From an uncultured Bacteroides sp. (lineage in GTDB: Bacteria; Bacteroidota; Bacteroidia; Bacteroidales; Bacteroidaceae), in contig CAMTFK010000046.1 of the NCBI GenBank assembly GCA_947071285.1, positions 1 through 26,712 on the forward strand: a stretch of 26,712 bases of DNA, given 5' to 3'. The translations under genes were made by a program, and so were the position numbers. Below, piece by piece: positions 1-7,740 of this stretch. Below the pieces are notes generated by a model. It was not told the DNA's origin, searched no databases, and saw only the letters and a program-made list of their open reading frames with translations. Position 1 is the stretch's first letter. Each line of letters opens with the position of its first letter.

Positions 1-1
1 T

Positions 2-571
2 CCTAAGACTTATCTTCCAACAGATGAAATTGCTGTAGATAAAAATGGTAATCCTATTGTACTTACTAAAGAGATTACCCTTGTAAAAGAAGGAGATATT
101 GAGCTTGGTGTAGGTGATGATATCAATGGTTATAGCCAAGGTTATCGCTCTGTGAAATTCTTCGTTATAGATGATGATTTCAAAAATGGCAGAAATCAGT
201 CGAACGACCTTCCTATATTCCGTTATGCAGACATCTTGCTAACTAAGGCTGAAGCTATAGTACGTGGAGGTTCCGCTACCAACGGCGATACAGCAATGAG
301 CCTGTTCAATCAGATACGTAGTTATGTTACAGCACCTGTTATTGACCATACTCCATCGCTTCAGGAGCTTCTTGATGAGCGTGGACGTGAGTTCCTTGAC
401 GAGAACTGGCGTAGGAACGACATGATACGTTTCGGTACATTCGAAAGCGAGTTCTTCCCACATTATAAAGGATTCCCAACTGCCAATTTCGATAAGACAC
501 GCCGTATATTCCCACTTCATAAGGATATACTGAATACGAATCCTAATTGGAAACAGAATGATGGTTATTAA
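2..571 (+). CDS. RagB/SusD family outer-membrane glycan-binding lipoprotein, C-terminal part
   Basis: The reading frame is open from the first bases of the window to a TAA at 569-571, so only the C-terminal ~189 residues are present and the signal peptide lies upstream. SusD proteins are surface lipoproteins that bind oligosaccharides and form the lid of a SusC TonB-dependent transporter. The family's C-terminal hallmarks are visible: an RYADILLTKAEA helix, a DERGREFLDENWRRNDMIRFG helix region, an IFPLHKDIL strand and the ending NPNWKQNDGY. A susC gene would be expected just upstream, outside the window. The coding DNA is visibly more AT-rich than the GH92 gene that follows. A strong terminator at 631-690 ends this transcription unit, so the following GH92 gene is probably not in the same operon. 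Confidence 0.93.
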   Translation, partial: PKTYLPTDEIAVDKNGNPIVLTKEITLVKEGDIELGVGDDINGYSQGYRSVKFFVIDDDFKNGRNQSNDLPIFRYADILLTKAEAIVRGGSATNGDTAMSLFNQIRSYVTAPVIDHTPSLQELLDERGREFLDENWRRNDMIRFGTFESEFFPHYKGFPTANFDKTRRIFPLHKDILNTNPNWKQNDGY

Positions 572-630
572 TTGAAATCTTAAAGTAAAAAATAAGCTAT
601 TGCTTTCTTTTAGAGTTTCTAAAACCCAAA

Positions 631-690
631 GCCCCGCATTGCAACCGATACACCCAAATTAGTCGGTTGCAGTGCCCGGCTTTTTCATTT
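631..690 (+). terminator. Rho-independent terminator after susD
   Basis: Arms 631-648 and 663-680 form an 18-bp stem. Two adjacent mismatches lie near the base and one G-U pair is in the middle; the loop is about 14 nt. The right arm is followed directly by a T-rich run (681-690). It closes the susD transcription unit. It also argues against starting the next gene at the in-frame TTG at 667, which lies inside the stem. Confidence 0.85.
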
Positions 691-705
691 AAAAGACTTC
701 TGCCA

Positions 706-2979
706 ATGAAAACCAAATTGCTCACACTATCCATCCTGTTATTGTTCTCTGCAAATACCTTTGCACAGGACACCGAACTTACAGATTACGTTGATCCCCG
801 CATCGGTTCCGAAGGACTAGGGCGCGTCTTCATCGGCCCTTCCTGCCCCTACGGAATGGTGAAACCCTCACCCGACTGCACCCCACGGCCCAACAGCGGC
901 TGGCTACCCATGCCCGAACAAGTAGACGGTTTCTCCCAGGTACACGTCAGCGGAACAGGCGGCGGGCCCAAATACGGCAACATCCTGGTAATGCCTTTCA
1001 GTGGTGGCATGGATCGAATAAAACACATCGACCACCGTAAGGACGAAACCATCAAATTGGGATACTATGCCACCCAGTTTCAATCCTCCGGTATCCGAAC
1101 CGAGATAACCACCGCACCCCGTGCCTCCTTCTACCGCTTCACCTATCCCGCAGACTCCCTGAAATCGCTGGCAATTGATGCCGGATTCTTCTTGGGAGAA
1201 AGCTCCGTACCCGACGCACGCGAAGCGCAACAGTTCGTTGGTTCCGAAGTACAAATCATCTCCGACCATGAAGTTATCGGCTACACCCGCATCCGTGGCG
1301 GATGGAACAACGGACGCGCCTATACCGTATATTTCTACGCCGAAACAGACCAGCCTTTCGCTCATACAGCCACTTGGAAAGCGGAGAAGATTACAAATGA
1401 GAAATCACAGTACGATTCGCATCAGAAAACCGGTGCCTTATTACGTTTCAATTCTTCCGCCGACGTAGTGCAACTGAAAGTAGGCATTTCCTTCCTCAGT
1501 TCCCAAAAAGCACGCCAGAATGCACATTCCGACATTCCCCATTGGTCGTTCGAGACAGTGCACCAACAGCTATTAAGCCAGTGGAAAGACCTCTTACGCC
1601 GAATTGAAATCTCTCCCCGCACCCCCGAAGCGCAGAAGCGCATGTTCTACACCGGTCTCTACCACACCATGATTATGCCCGTAGACCGCAGTGGAGAAAA
1701 CCCGCTCTGGGCAGATGACGAACCTTATTACGACGACTTCTACGCCATTTGGGACACCTACCGCACTTCGTCGCCACTGATTACCTTGATAGACCCGAAG
1801 CGTGAAGCAGACATCGTCCGCAGCCTCATCAACATCTACAAGCGCGATGGCTACATGCCCGATGCCCGTAGCGGCAACTGCAACGGACGCACACAAGGCG
1901 GTTCGAACGCTGAAATCGTGATAGCCGATGCTTTCGTAAAGGGTCTGGAAGGCATCGATTATGAACTCGGACTGCAAGCCATGCTGAAAGATGCAACCGT
2001 AGACCCCGGCGACCGCCATGAAGCGGAAGGCCGTGGCGGACTTACCCCCTACCTGCAACTCGGCTATATCCCCTACGGCATCCCGCGTGCCGGAAACCGT
2101 ACCGTTGAGTATTCCTACTGCGACTATGCCATTGCTCTTGTAGCCAAAGGCTTAGGCAAGGAAGACTTGTACCTCCATTACCTGAAACAATCCGGAAACT
2201 GGAAAAACCTGTGGCGCCCGGACTATGAACATGCCGGAGCCAAAGGCTTTATCCTGCCCCGCGATGAAAAAGGAAACTGGCTGGACGAGATTACCTTCGG
2301 AAAATCCAATATACAAAAACCGACCTTCACCTATACCCCCGTCACCTTCGAAGGCCCGTGGTACACTCCCTGGTGGGACATGTTCTTCTACGAGGCTTCT
2401 TCCTGGGAATATTCATTAAGCATTCCGCACGATGTCCCCGGACTGATAGAGGCGTGCGGCGGCGCAGAAAAGTTTGAAGAGCGCCTGGACATCTTCTTCG
2501 ATCAGGGCTTCTTCAACGTGAACAACGAACCGTCTTTCCTCTCCCCGTGCCTTTATCACTGGATAGGGAAACCGCATCAGAGCAGTAACCGAATTAGAGA
2601 AATCATCAGCAAGAACTACAATGACGGACCTGCCGGCTTACCCGGCAACGATGATTCGGGAGCAATGTCCTCCTGGCTCGCCTTCCACATGATGGGGCTT
2701 TACCCGAATGCAGGGCAGGATTATTACCTCATCAACACGCCTTTGCTGGAAGAAACCACTTTCCGGCTGGATAATGAAAGGACATTCCGGATTTCCACCC
2801 AAGGACTTTCGGAGAGAAACAAGTACATACAGTCCGCATCACTGAACGGAAAAGATTATCCCTACTCCGCCATACGCCATAAAGACATCATAGCCGGTGG
2901 CGAACTGATACTGAAGATGGGGAAGAAACCGGGTGAATGGGGCAAGCAACTATTGTTGAACGAAGAAAACAAGAAATGA
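706..2979 (+). CDS. GH92 exo-alpha-mannosidase, secreted to the periplasm
   Basis: Family GH92 enzymes are calcium-dependent inverting exo-acting alpha-mannosidases that trim N-glycans and mannans. The 757-residue protein has a Sec signal peptide (residues 1-21, ending TFAQ, no lipobox) and both GH92 domains. The N-terminal beta-sandwich starts at DYVDPRIGSEG. In the C-terminal (alpha/alpha)6 domain, the Glu in FYEASSWEYS (about E563) fits the general acid and the GNDDSG loop (about 648-652) fits the general base region. The segment NNEPSF differs from HGNEPCH in the second GH92 enzyme of this window, so linkage preference may differ. The ATG at 706 is chosen over the TTG at 667, which lies inside the upstream terminator. 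The gene overlaps the next start by 4 nt (ATGA), so the two are co-transcribed. Family assignment is firm; linkage specificity is inference. Confidence 0.93.
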   Translation: MKTKLLTLSILLLFSANTFAQDTELTDYVDPRIGSEGLGRVFIGPSCPYGMVKPSPDCTPRPNSGWLPMPEQVDGFSQVHVSGTGGGPKYGNILVMPFSGGMDRIKHIDHRKDETIKLGYYATQFQSSGIRTEITTAPRASFYRFTYPADSLKSLAIDAGFFLGESSVPDAREAQQFVGSEVQIISDHEVIGYTRIRGGWNNGRAYTVYFYAETDQPFAHTATWKAEKITNEKSQYDSHQKTGALLRFNSSADVVQLKVGISFLSSQKARQNAHSDIPHWSFETVHQQLLSQWKDLLRRIEISPRTPEAQKRMFYTGLYHTMIMPVDRSGENPLWADDEPYYDDFYAIWDTYRTSSPLITLIDPKREADIVRSLINIYKRDGYMPDARSGNCNGRTQGGSNAEIVIADAFVKGLEGIDYELGLQAMLKDATVDPGDRHEAEGRGGLTPYLQLGYIPYGIPRAGNRTVEYSYCDYAIALVAKGLGKEDLYLHYLKQSGNWKNLWRPDYEHAGAKGFILPRDEKGNWLDEITFGKSNIQKPTFTYTPVTFEGPWYTPWWDMFFYEASSWEYSLSIPHDVPGLIEACGGAEKFEERLDIFFDQGFFNVNNEPSFLSPCLYHWIGKPHQSSNRIREIISKNYNDGPAGLPGNDDSGAMSSWLAFHMMGLYPNAGQDYYLINTPLLEETTFRLDNERTFRISTQGLSERNKYIQSASLNGKDYPYSAIRHKDIIAGGELILKMGKKPGEWGKQLLLNEENKK

Positions 2980-3530
2980 TGAATAAACATATAATTCTAT
3001 CCATCGTGCTATGTCTGGGATTTACAGGAAACCTATTGGCACAAAGCATCGTTCCCGATACGCTCCTGTTTGTATTCAAGCTACACGGACAGACGCGGAA
3101 GTATGAAATGTCCTTCCGTGAGAAGCAAGATTCCATCTACCTGCATTGGGGAATAGAACGTAATCTGAAATGGCAATCGGGCAGCTATGCCATGAGTACT
3201 GAATCCATCAATCAGGGCATCCGCCTCAGCTTTCTGCAACCCGAAGACGGCAAGCACGTAAAACTCTCCCCGGAAGAAACCGCTTACTTCCTCTCCCATT
3301 CAGCTTACAAGCAACTGAAAGAACAGAACTCATTCGTTTACAACCGGACGACGTATTCCGTTCAGAAAGGGAATGAACAGGCTTTAGGCCGTCCGCTCAT
3401 TCATGTGAAAGATGCTGTGGAAGGATGTGAGATGTGGATACTGGACAATCCGGAACTTCCGTTGGTATGGAGAATGCAGAATAATCCGTTAGGGATTAAT
3501 TGGGAAGTCGCTGCACAACCATCTATTTAA
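2976..3530 (+). CDS. Small secreted protein of unknown function, coupled to GH92
   Basis: I do not recognise the family. The 184-residue product begins MMNKHIILSIVLCLGFTGNLLAQS, a clear Sec signal peptide cut near LLAQ-S, so it is probably periplasmic. The mature part is rich in beta-strand-like segments and has no catalytic motif I can name; a repeated pattern of aromatic residues (LHWG, MWIL, VWRMQNN) is visible. The start overlaps the GH92 stop as ATGATGA, allowing translation from either the ATG at 2976 or the one at 2979, and implies translational coupling. Its context suggests an accessory role in glycan processing, which is inference only. It is the last gene of this short operon, before a repeat-filled gap. 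Confidence 0.8.
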   Translation: MMNKHIILSIVLCLGFTGNLLAQSIVPDTLLFVFKLHGQTRKYEMSFREKQDSIYLHWGIERNLKWQSGSYAMSTESINQGIRLSFLQPEDGKHVKLSPEETAYFLSHSAYKQLKEQNSFVYNRTTYSVQKGNEQALGRPLIHVKDAVEGCEMWILDNPELPLVWRMQNNPLGINWEVAAQPSI

Positions 3531-3583
3531 AGCAAATAACTTTCCTAAATAATGGTAAGTATGTCATCATATTAGCTTATACT

Positions 3584-3665
3584 ATCTGTCATTCTGAACG
3601 CAGTGAAGAATCTCTTCTCCTTATGCCTGAGAGCAGAGGCTTCGACTACGCTCAGCATGACAGAT
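3584..3665. repeat. Imperfect inverted repeat of dispersed type (CATTCTGA family)
   Basis: The first ~31 nt (from ATCTGTCATTCTGAACGCAG) and the reverse complement of the last ~31 nt (ATCTGTCATGCTGAGCGTAG) agree at most positions. This gives a long stem with a ~20-nt loop between the GH92 operon and the HU-like gene. From general knowledge, sequences of the type TCATTCTGA...GAAGAATCT recur in many Bacteroidetes genomes. Only one copy is present here, so dispersal is inferred rather than seen. It could also act as a transcript end for the upstream operon. Confidence 0.6.
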
Positions 3666-3749
3666 ACTCTTAAAGTATAAAGTAATTATGAAGATACACT
3701 TAAATGCAATAATCCCCCTACTTTTATTTCTTTTTCTGCCTAATCTAAT

Positions 3750-3757
3750 TACCTTTG
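3750..3757 (+). promoter_or_regulatory. Possible -7 box for the HU-like gene
   Basis: TACCTTTG fits the Bacteroides -7 consensus TAnnTTTG. No clear TTTG is seen at the matching -33 position, so the call is weak. If real, transcription would start near 3764 and the whole 3772-3861 inverted repeat would lie in the leader RNA. Confidence 0.3.
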
Positions 3758-3771
3758 TTGCCTAATGCGAG

Positions 3772-3861
3772 TTCGTTCCACTACAGTGTACTTTGCGTTC
3801 CACTATAGTGCACCTTGCGGACCACTATAGTGGAACGCAAAGTACACTGTAGTGGAACGAA
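3772..3861. repeat. Perfect 39-bp inverted repeat containing four palindromic sites at 22-bp period
   Basis: The arms 3772-3810 and 3823-3861 are exact reverse complements over 39 bp around a 12-nt loop. Four copies of a CCACTATAGTGG-like palindrome occur inside: 3778-3789, 3800-3811, 3822-3833 and 3844-3855. The third is a perfect 12-bp palindrome. Successive centres are exactly 22 bp apart, about two helical turns, as expected for an operator array read on one DNA face or for an iteron-like array. It sits 75 bp before an HU-like/winged-helix gene. An operator for that protein is an attractive but untested reading; a large leader hairpin is the alternative. Confidence 0.85.
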
Positions 3862-3936
3862 ATAAAAGTAGCGGATGAGCTACATCCCTACAGGCAATGG
3901 GATGCATCGGAATGCCTATATAAAACAATTACAATT

Positions 3937-4551
3937 ATGAGCTTAGAGTACGACCTTTATGAAACGCCCGACATACAGCAAACAGGCGAACAACAGCCAC
4001 TTCACCCCCGTGTAGTTATCAGGGGAACCATCGGTCAGGATGAATTTCTGGACCGTGTTCACAAATTCACAGGTTTGAGCCGCAGCTTGCTTGCAGGCGC
4101 CATGCAGTCTTTTCAGGATGAATTGAGAGATTTGCTTGCCGACGGATGGATTGTAGAGATGGGAGACATCGGCTATTTCTCCGTATCCTTGCAAGGTCCT
4201 CCTGTGATGAAGAAAAAGGACGTGCATGCACAGTCCATCAAATTGAAAAACATCAATTACCGTCCGAGCAGCCAGTTCAAGAAAGAAGTGCATTGGAAAA
4301 TAGAACCACAACGCGGTGAATCTTTTACCCGCCCCCACAGAGGAGAACGTGATGCAGACAAATGCCTGGAAATAATCAACAGCCATTTGGAAAAATATCC
4401 GTGTCTCACCCGTGCCGACTATTGCCGACTGACGGGATGTGACAAGAAATGCGCCCTGAAAGAACTGAACGGTTTTATTGACCGTAGGCTACTGATGCGC
4501 TACGGGGCAGGTAAACAAGTGGTTTATGGAAAGGTGATGAAGCAGGAATAA
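3937..4551 (+). CDS. HU-like DNA-binding protein with C-terminal winged-helix-like domain
   Basis: This 204-residue cytoplasmic protein has no signal peptide. Residues about 25-125 resemble the Bacteroidetes HU/IHF-like family. A helix pair runs from QDEFLDRVHKFTGLSRSLLAGAMQ, followed by the strand segment GWIVEMGDIGYFSVSLQGPP and a basic arm region with KKKD and KNINYRPS. Canonical HU is about 90 residues, so this is an extended form. Residues about 143-200 (LEIINSHLEKYPCLTRADYCRLTGC through RRLLMRYGAGKQVVYG) look like a winged-helix or HTH domain. Such a fusion would bend DNA and read a sequence. The 22-bp-period palindromic array immediately upstream is a candidate target. The TAA (4549-4551) abuts the convergent phosphatase stop with no spacer. 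The HU-like assignment is fairly sure; the C-terminal fold is inferred. Confidence 0.8.
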   Translation: MSLEYDLYETPDIQQTGEQQPLHPRVVIRGTIGQDEFLDRVHKFTGLSRSLLAGAMQSFQDELRDLLADGWIVEMGDIGYFSVSLQGPPVMKKKDVHAQSIKLKNINYRPSSQFKKEVHWKIEPQRGESFTRPHRGERDADKCLEIINSHLEKYPCLTRADYCRLTGCDKKCALKELNGFIDRRLLMRYGAGKQVVYGKVMKQE

Positions 4552-5790
4552 CTATTCCACCTGCTTCCCCAAGAACGCTTTGGCCTCTTCCCATGAGTAA
4601 TAGGGAGCCTTCTTTCCACTCTTTATCGGCAAAGTCACCTCATGCTCATTCAAGAGGAACTTCACTAATACATCGTTTTTCTTGTTACGATAGAAGACAA
4701 GTTGCAGGTTGGCCCCCATCGGAGAAACGCGATAATCCTGCCATGCCAGGTGGAACTTCTCCATATCCGTCTCCTGATTGCTGCATCCTTCTACTTGCAT
4801 CAAAGCAAGTAGCCGGATGAGATGAGTGTCATGCCCGAAACGAAGGTCCGCCGCAGGAGTTCCCTTCCTGATGGCGGCATCCGCACTTTCCAGAATATTG
4901 CGCAGCAGAGGGACGGCACAACGAGGCATCAAACCACCATTCAACGGAGCGGCAGCATTGCAGACGTACATACGGGCATTCACTGTCTTCCAGATGCCTA
5001 TCAGTTCCTCATACTCAAAGATATCATAGAAGGATAAATCCAACTCTACGTTCTGCATATCAGCCGCAATCCAGTAGAGGCTGCGCATCATGGCGTCCTG
5101 ATTGGTTATTGCAGCAGGGTTTATAAACAGGGAGGCCATCAAACGTTCCGGACGGACGTTTCTCTTCTCAAACTCCCTGAAACTACGCCGCCACGGGGAT
5201 TCCTCGGAGGTGAACTTCTCGCCTTCGGGGGAAGTGTAGGCGATATAATCCATATAGCGTTGATAGGCTCTGCGGTCTACGTGCAGGGCGGGGTTCAGTT
5301 CTTTCAGGCGCTCGGTGAAGTAGCTCATGCTCAGAACGCAGCGCACAGAAGTGGACGAACAGGCATCAATTTGCACATCTCCACGGAACACCTGCGGGAA
5401 ATTGCGGAACATTCGTTCGGCTATCTCACGGTGCTGGCGTTCGCCAAGCGGGGTGATGCTGCCACTACATCCGCGAGCGTCTTCCCAGACTTTGTGCAGA
5501 CGCTCACGGACATCTATACCGAGTGGAGTGAGTCCGGAGCATTGATAAAGGGAGTCGAAGACGGAGACGACTTCCGTATAACGCTCATCCGCCGTCATCC
5601 AACGGGAGCCATGGCGACCGTAGTGACTGATGTAGAAAGGCTCATATCCTGCCGGAGCGGGAGTGAATACTTCCGGCGGAGCGGGATAAGCATAGTAGAT
5701 GCTTCCTGCTTGTTCGGGGGTTAATGCGGACTGGGAACGGGCGAAGAGGCCGCATAATAAACACAGGATAGTTATAATATATTGTCTCAT
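4552..5790 (-). CDS. Secreted histidine-type (clade 2) acid phosphatase, phytase-like
   Basis: Histidine phosphatases hydrolyse phosphomonoesters through a phosphohistidine. The 412-residue protein has a signal peptide (about 1-19, ending LFARSQ) and the N-terminal motif YGRHGSRW (R59-H60-G61-S62-R63), with H60 as nucleophile. A conserved Arg lies in CSSTSVR (R150). A C-terminal GHDTHL motif (H320-D321) supplies the second histidine and the proton donor. The HD form resembles AppA-type phytases rather than the HAE form of MINPP enzymes. Length fits the family. The gene lies at the 3' end of the minus-strand carbohydrate cluster, separated from GH28 by a 163-bp inverted-repeat element, so co-regulation is uncertain. 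Possible substrates are phytate, sugar phosphates or phosphorylated glycans; the sequence does not choose among them. Confidence 0.9.
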   Translation of the reverse strand: MRQYIITILCLLCGLFARSQSALTPEQAGSIYYAYPAPPEVFTPAPAGYEPFYISHYGRHGSRWMTADERYTEVVSVFDSLYQCSGLTPLGIDVRERLHKVWEDARGCSGSITPLGERQHREIAERMFRNFPQVFRGDVQIDACSSTSVRCVLSMSYFTERLKELNPALHVDRRAYQRYMDYIAYTSPEGEKFTSEESPWRRSFREFEKRNVRPERLMASLFINPAAITNQDAMMRSLYWIAADMQNVELDLSFYDIFEYEELIGIWKTVNARMYVCNAAAPLNGGLMPRCAVPLLRNILESADAAIRKGTPAADLRFGHDTHLIRLLALMQVEGCSNQETDMEKFHLAWQDYRVSPMGANLQLVFYRNKKNDVLVKFLLNEHEVTLPIKSGKKAPYYSWEEAKAFLGKQVE

Positions 5791-5848
5791 AATTACAAAT
5801 TTGATTGTTTGTTAGATAAATGATAATTTATCGCACGTGATTTGCGGA

Positions 5849-6011
5849 GTATCTCAGTTCCCCTCCTCCAGTCGGAGGAGGGGTGCCCAAAAGGGCGGGG
5901 TGGTAGGTGAGAAAAGAATTCCTTAATGTTTTTTATAGGTACTCGGTCGTTTTACCTACCACCTCCCCCTACGGGTACTCCTCCTCCCAGGAGGAGGAGA
6001 ATAGAGATACT
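5849..6011. repeat. ~160-bp inverted-repeat element, copy 1
   Basis: The ends AGTATCTC and GAGATACT are complementary. Inside, a GGAGGAGGGGTGCCC... segment and GGTGGTAGGT on the left mirror ACCTACCACC, CGGGTACTCCTCCTCC and GGAGGAGGAGAA on the right. The left half also contains a local CCTCCTCC/GGAGGAGG hairpin. The same element occurs at 11214-11373 in the same orientation. There is no ORF inside, so it is a non-autonomous MITE- or REP-like repeat. It fills most of the gap between the phosphatase and GH28 genes. Confidence 0.88.
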
Positions 6012-6066
6012 CTTGTGACTATCGGTCCGCTTAATTATCATTTACAGTATTCATAAAAGACTCGTT

Positions 6067-7476
6067 TTAGTTCTTCACTTTCAGATTAGCCACATTCTTC
6101 TGCCCGATACCTTCGGCTGCGAAGTCCGGCCGGATATCTCCCCAGGTAACTGCACAATCATCTATCAGAATGTCAGATGCCGTATCAATATAAAACCCGT
6201 ACGTCTTATCATGTACGAAGCCTTCGCCCACACAAGGACGCTTGTCATAAATGCCGCCCTCATACGCCGTGCGCTTCTGCAACAACAGGTTCACATCTTC
6301 AAAATAGATATGGTTCACTTTATCGGGCGTGTCGCCGCCTACAAAGATGCCGTTCTCGCTGGTACACTTGATGTTCGTGAAATAGATGCGGCTCACCTCT
6401 CCGCAACGTCCCTCGGTGGCTCCCTTCGGGAAACGCCAGCCGGCATCCTTATGATTGCCCACGGCACGCGGATAGGAAGTCACGTAAATAGGTTCCGCCT
6501 TTCCCCACCATACATCGGAGAAGAACATGCAGTCCACTATCATATTGGAGAATATCACATTGGTCACCGTTCCCTCATCACGGTTCTGGATACCGATGCC
6601 CCGGTTACTGTTCTTGATGATACAGTTATTGAATAATACATTATTAATCTTATCCATATTCTCCGACCCAATCTTGATGGCGCAAGAGCGGGAAACCATG
6701 GTGCAATTCGTCACCACAACGTCCTCGCACGAGCCGTATTCCTCAAACTCCCGGCGGTTTTTCAGGCAGATGCAATCGTCGCCCGACTCGATGTGGCAAT
6801 TGGCTATGCGGACGTTCTTTGAATGGTCCACGTCGATACCGTCGCCGTTGCGTATCTTCAAATCGTTCAGGATGGAGATGCCGTCGATGGAAGCATCGTT
6901 GCAACCGATGAGGTGCACAGTCCAGTAGGCACTGTTACGGATGGTTACATCACGAATCACCGTCTTCTCTATATTGATAAGCGTCAGCACGTGCGGACGG
7001 GGGTCGAAGTCGGTCACCGGTTTCAGTTCGTAAGAGTCTTCCAGTTCTTTACCCATAAAGGCGATGCCATTCCCGTCAATCACGCCTGTTCCGGTGATGG
7101 AGACTTGTTTCAGGTCTTTTCCGTAAATCCACATCATGCCCTCGCCGCGATTGTCGCGGAAAGCGCTCAACGTATACGCCGCCTCATCGGGGTTGGCAAT
7201 CAGGCAGGAATTAGGTTCCAAATGGAGATTCACAAAAGAAGCCAGCGCAAAGGGACTGCACATAAAAGTGTATCCTGCCGGAACCAGCACCGTTCCGCCA
7301 CCCGACTTGGAGCATACCTCAATGGCAGTTTGTATGGCCGCAGCGTCATCGGTCTTGCCGTCGCCCCTGGCTCCGTAGTCCATAATGTTATAAATGTTTC
7401 CCCCGGTCTTGGGGGCGCTGCAAGCTCCTAATAAAAGGATGCTGCATAGGGCAAACAAAAATACTTTTACTCTCAT
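6067..7476 (-). CDS. GH28-family (polygalacturonase-like) lipoprotein
   Basis: GH28 enzymes are right-handed beta-helix inverting hydrolases acting on galacturonan-type pectin and related substrates. The 469-residue protein carries a lipoprotein signal (LLLGAC, lipid-bearing Cys19) and an N-terminal pectate-lyase-like start (YNIMDYGARGDGKTDDAAAI, from about residue 29). The family's acidic motifs follow: NGDGIDVD (N210-D212, D215) and SGDDCICLK (D233-D234). The usual GHG histidine motif is replaced by SRSCAIKIGSE (262-272), and the RIK-type segment reads NRGIGIQNR. The acidic catalytic residues are therefore kept but the His is absent, so a substrate other than homogalacturonan is possible. 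The gene follows GH92 after a 245-bp repeat-like gap. No clear promoter is visible, so read-through from GH92 is likely. Confidence 0.88.
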   Translation of the reverse strand: MRVKVFLFALCSILLLGACSAPKTGGNIYNIMDYGARGDGKTDDAAAIQTAIEVCSKSGGGTVLVPAGYTFMCSPFALASFVNLHLEPNSCLIANPDEAAYTLSAFRDNRGEGMMWIYGKDLKQVSITGTGVIDGNGIAFMGKELEDSYELKPVTDFDPRPHVLTLINIEKTVIRDVTIRNSAYWTVHLIGCNDASIDGISILNDLKIRNGDGIDVDHSKNVRIANCHIESGDDCICLKNRREFEEYGSCEDVVVTNCTMVSRSCAIKIGSENMDKINNVLFNNCIIKNSNRGIGIQNRDEGTVTNVIFSNMIVDCMFFSDVWWGKAEPIYVTSYPRAVGNHKDAGWRFPKGATEGRCGEVSRIYFTNIKCTSENGIFVGGDTPDKVNHIYFEDVNLLLQKRTAYEGGIYDKRPCVGEGFVHDKTYGFYIDTASDILIDDCAVTWGDIRPDFAAEGIGQKNVANLKVKN

Positions 7477-7569
7477 AGATATATCTTTTATATATTAACG
7501 GTATCACTTCAATAACACAAGCGCAAGTTGCCGCACCGCATAAACTTTCACGCCGCATGGTTTCCCGGC

Positions 7570-7740
7570 CTCACTGTAGGTGCGTGAACGCAGGTGCTGT
7601 CAGGCGCAGGTAAGGGGCGATTGTCTGAGTGAAGCGAGTTCGAGCCCCGTCTGCGAATGGCAGTACCGGAGTAGCACCGGAAGTGAAGCCTTGATTTTTT
7701 CTTTGGTATCTTTCTTTTGCATCAAGGCAAAAGAAAGTAC
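7570..7740. repeat. Repeat-like hairpin region overlapping the GH92 3' end
   Basis: A perfect 11-bp stem pairs 7710-7720 (CTTTCTTTTGC) with 7727-7737 (GCAAAAGAAAG). Another pairing joins GGGGCGA at 7614-7620 with TCGAGCCCC at 7640-7648. The stop codon of the minus-strand GH92 gene lies in the loop of the first stem. Arrangements like this recur in Bacteroides genomes as I remember them, but only one copy is in this window. The region probably forms the RNA structure between GH92 and GH28. No U-tract follows on the minus strand, so termination would be partial at most. Confidence 0.5.

Noticed and set aside
667..705. TTG start for the first GH92 gene
   Set aside because: It lies inside the susD terminator stem; the ATG at 706 begins a standard signal peptide.
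3772..3861. CRISPR-like repeat array
   Set aside because: Units are 22 bp in total with an 8-12 bp core and no unique spacers of CRISPR length; the whole is an inverted repeat, and no cas genes are near.
7628..7652. tRNA-like GAGTTCGAGCCCCG segment
   Set aside because: It resembles a T-arm, but no acceptor stem, D-arm, anticodon arm or CCA end can be placed around it; it belongs to a hairpin repeat.
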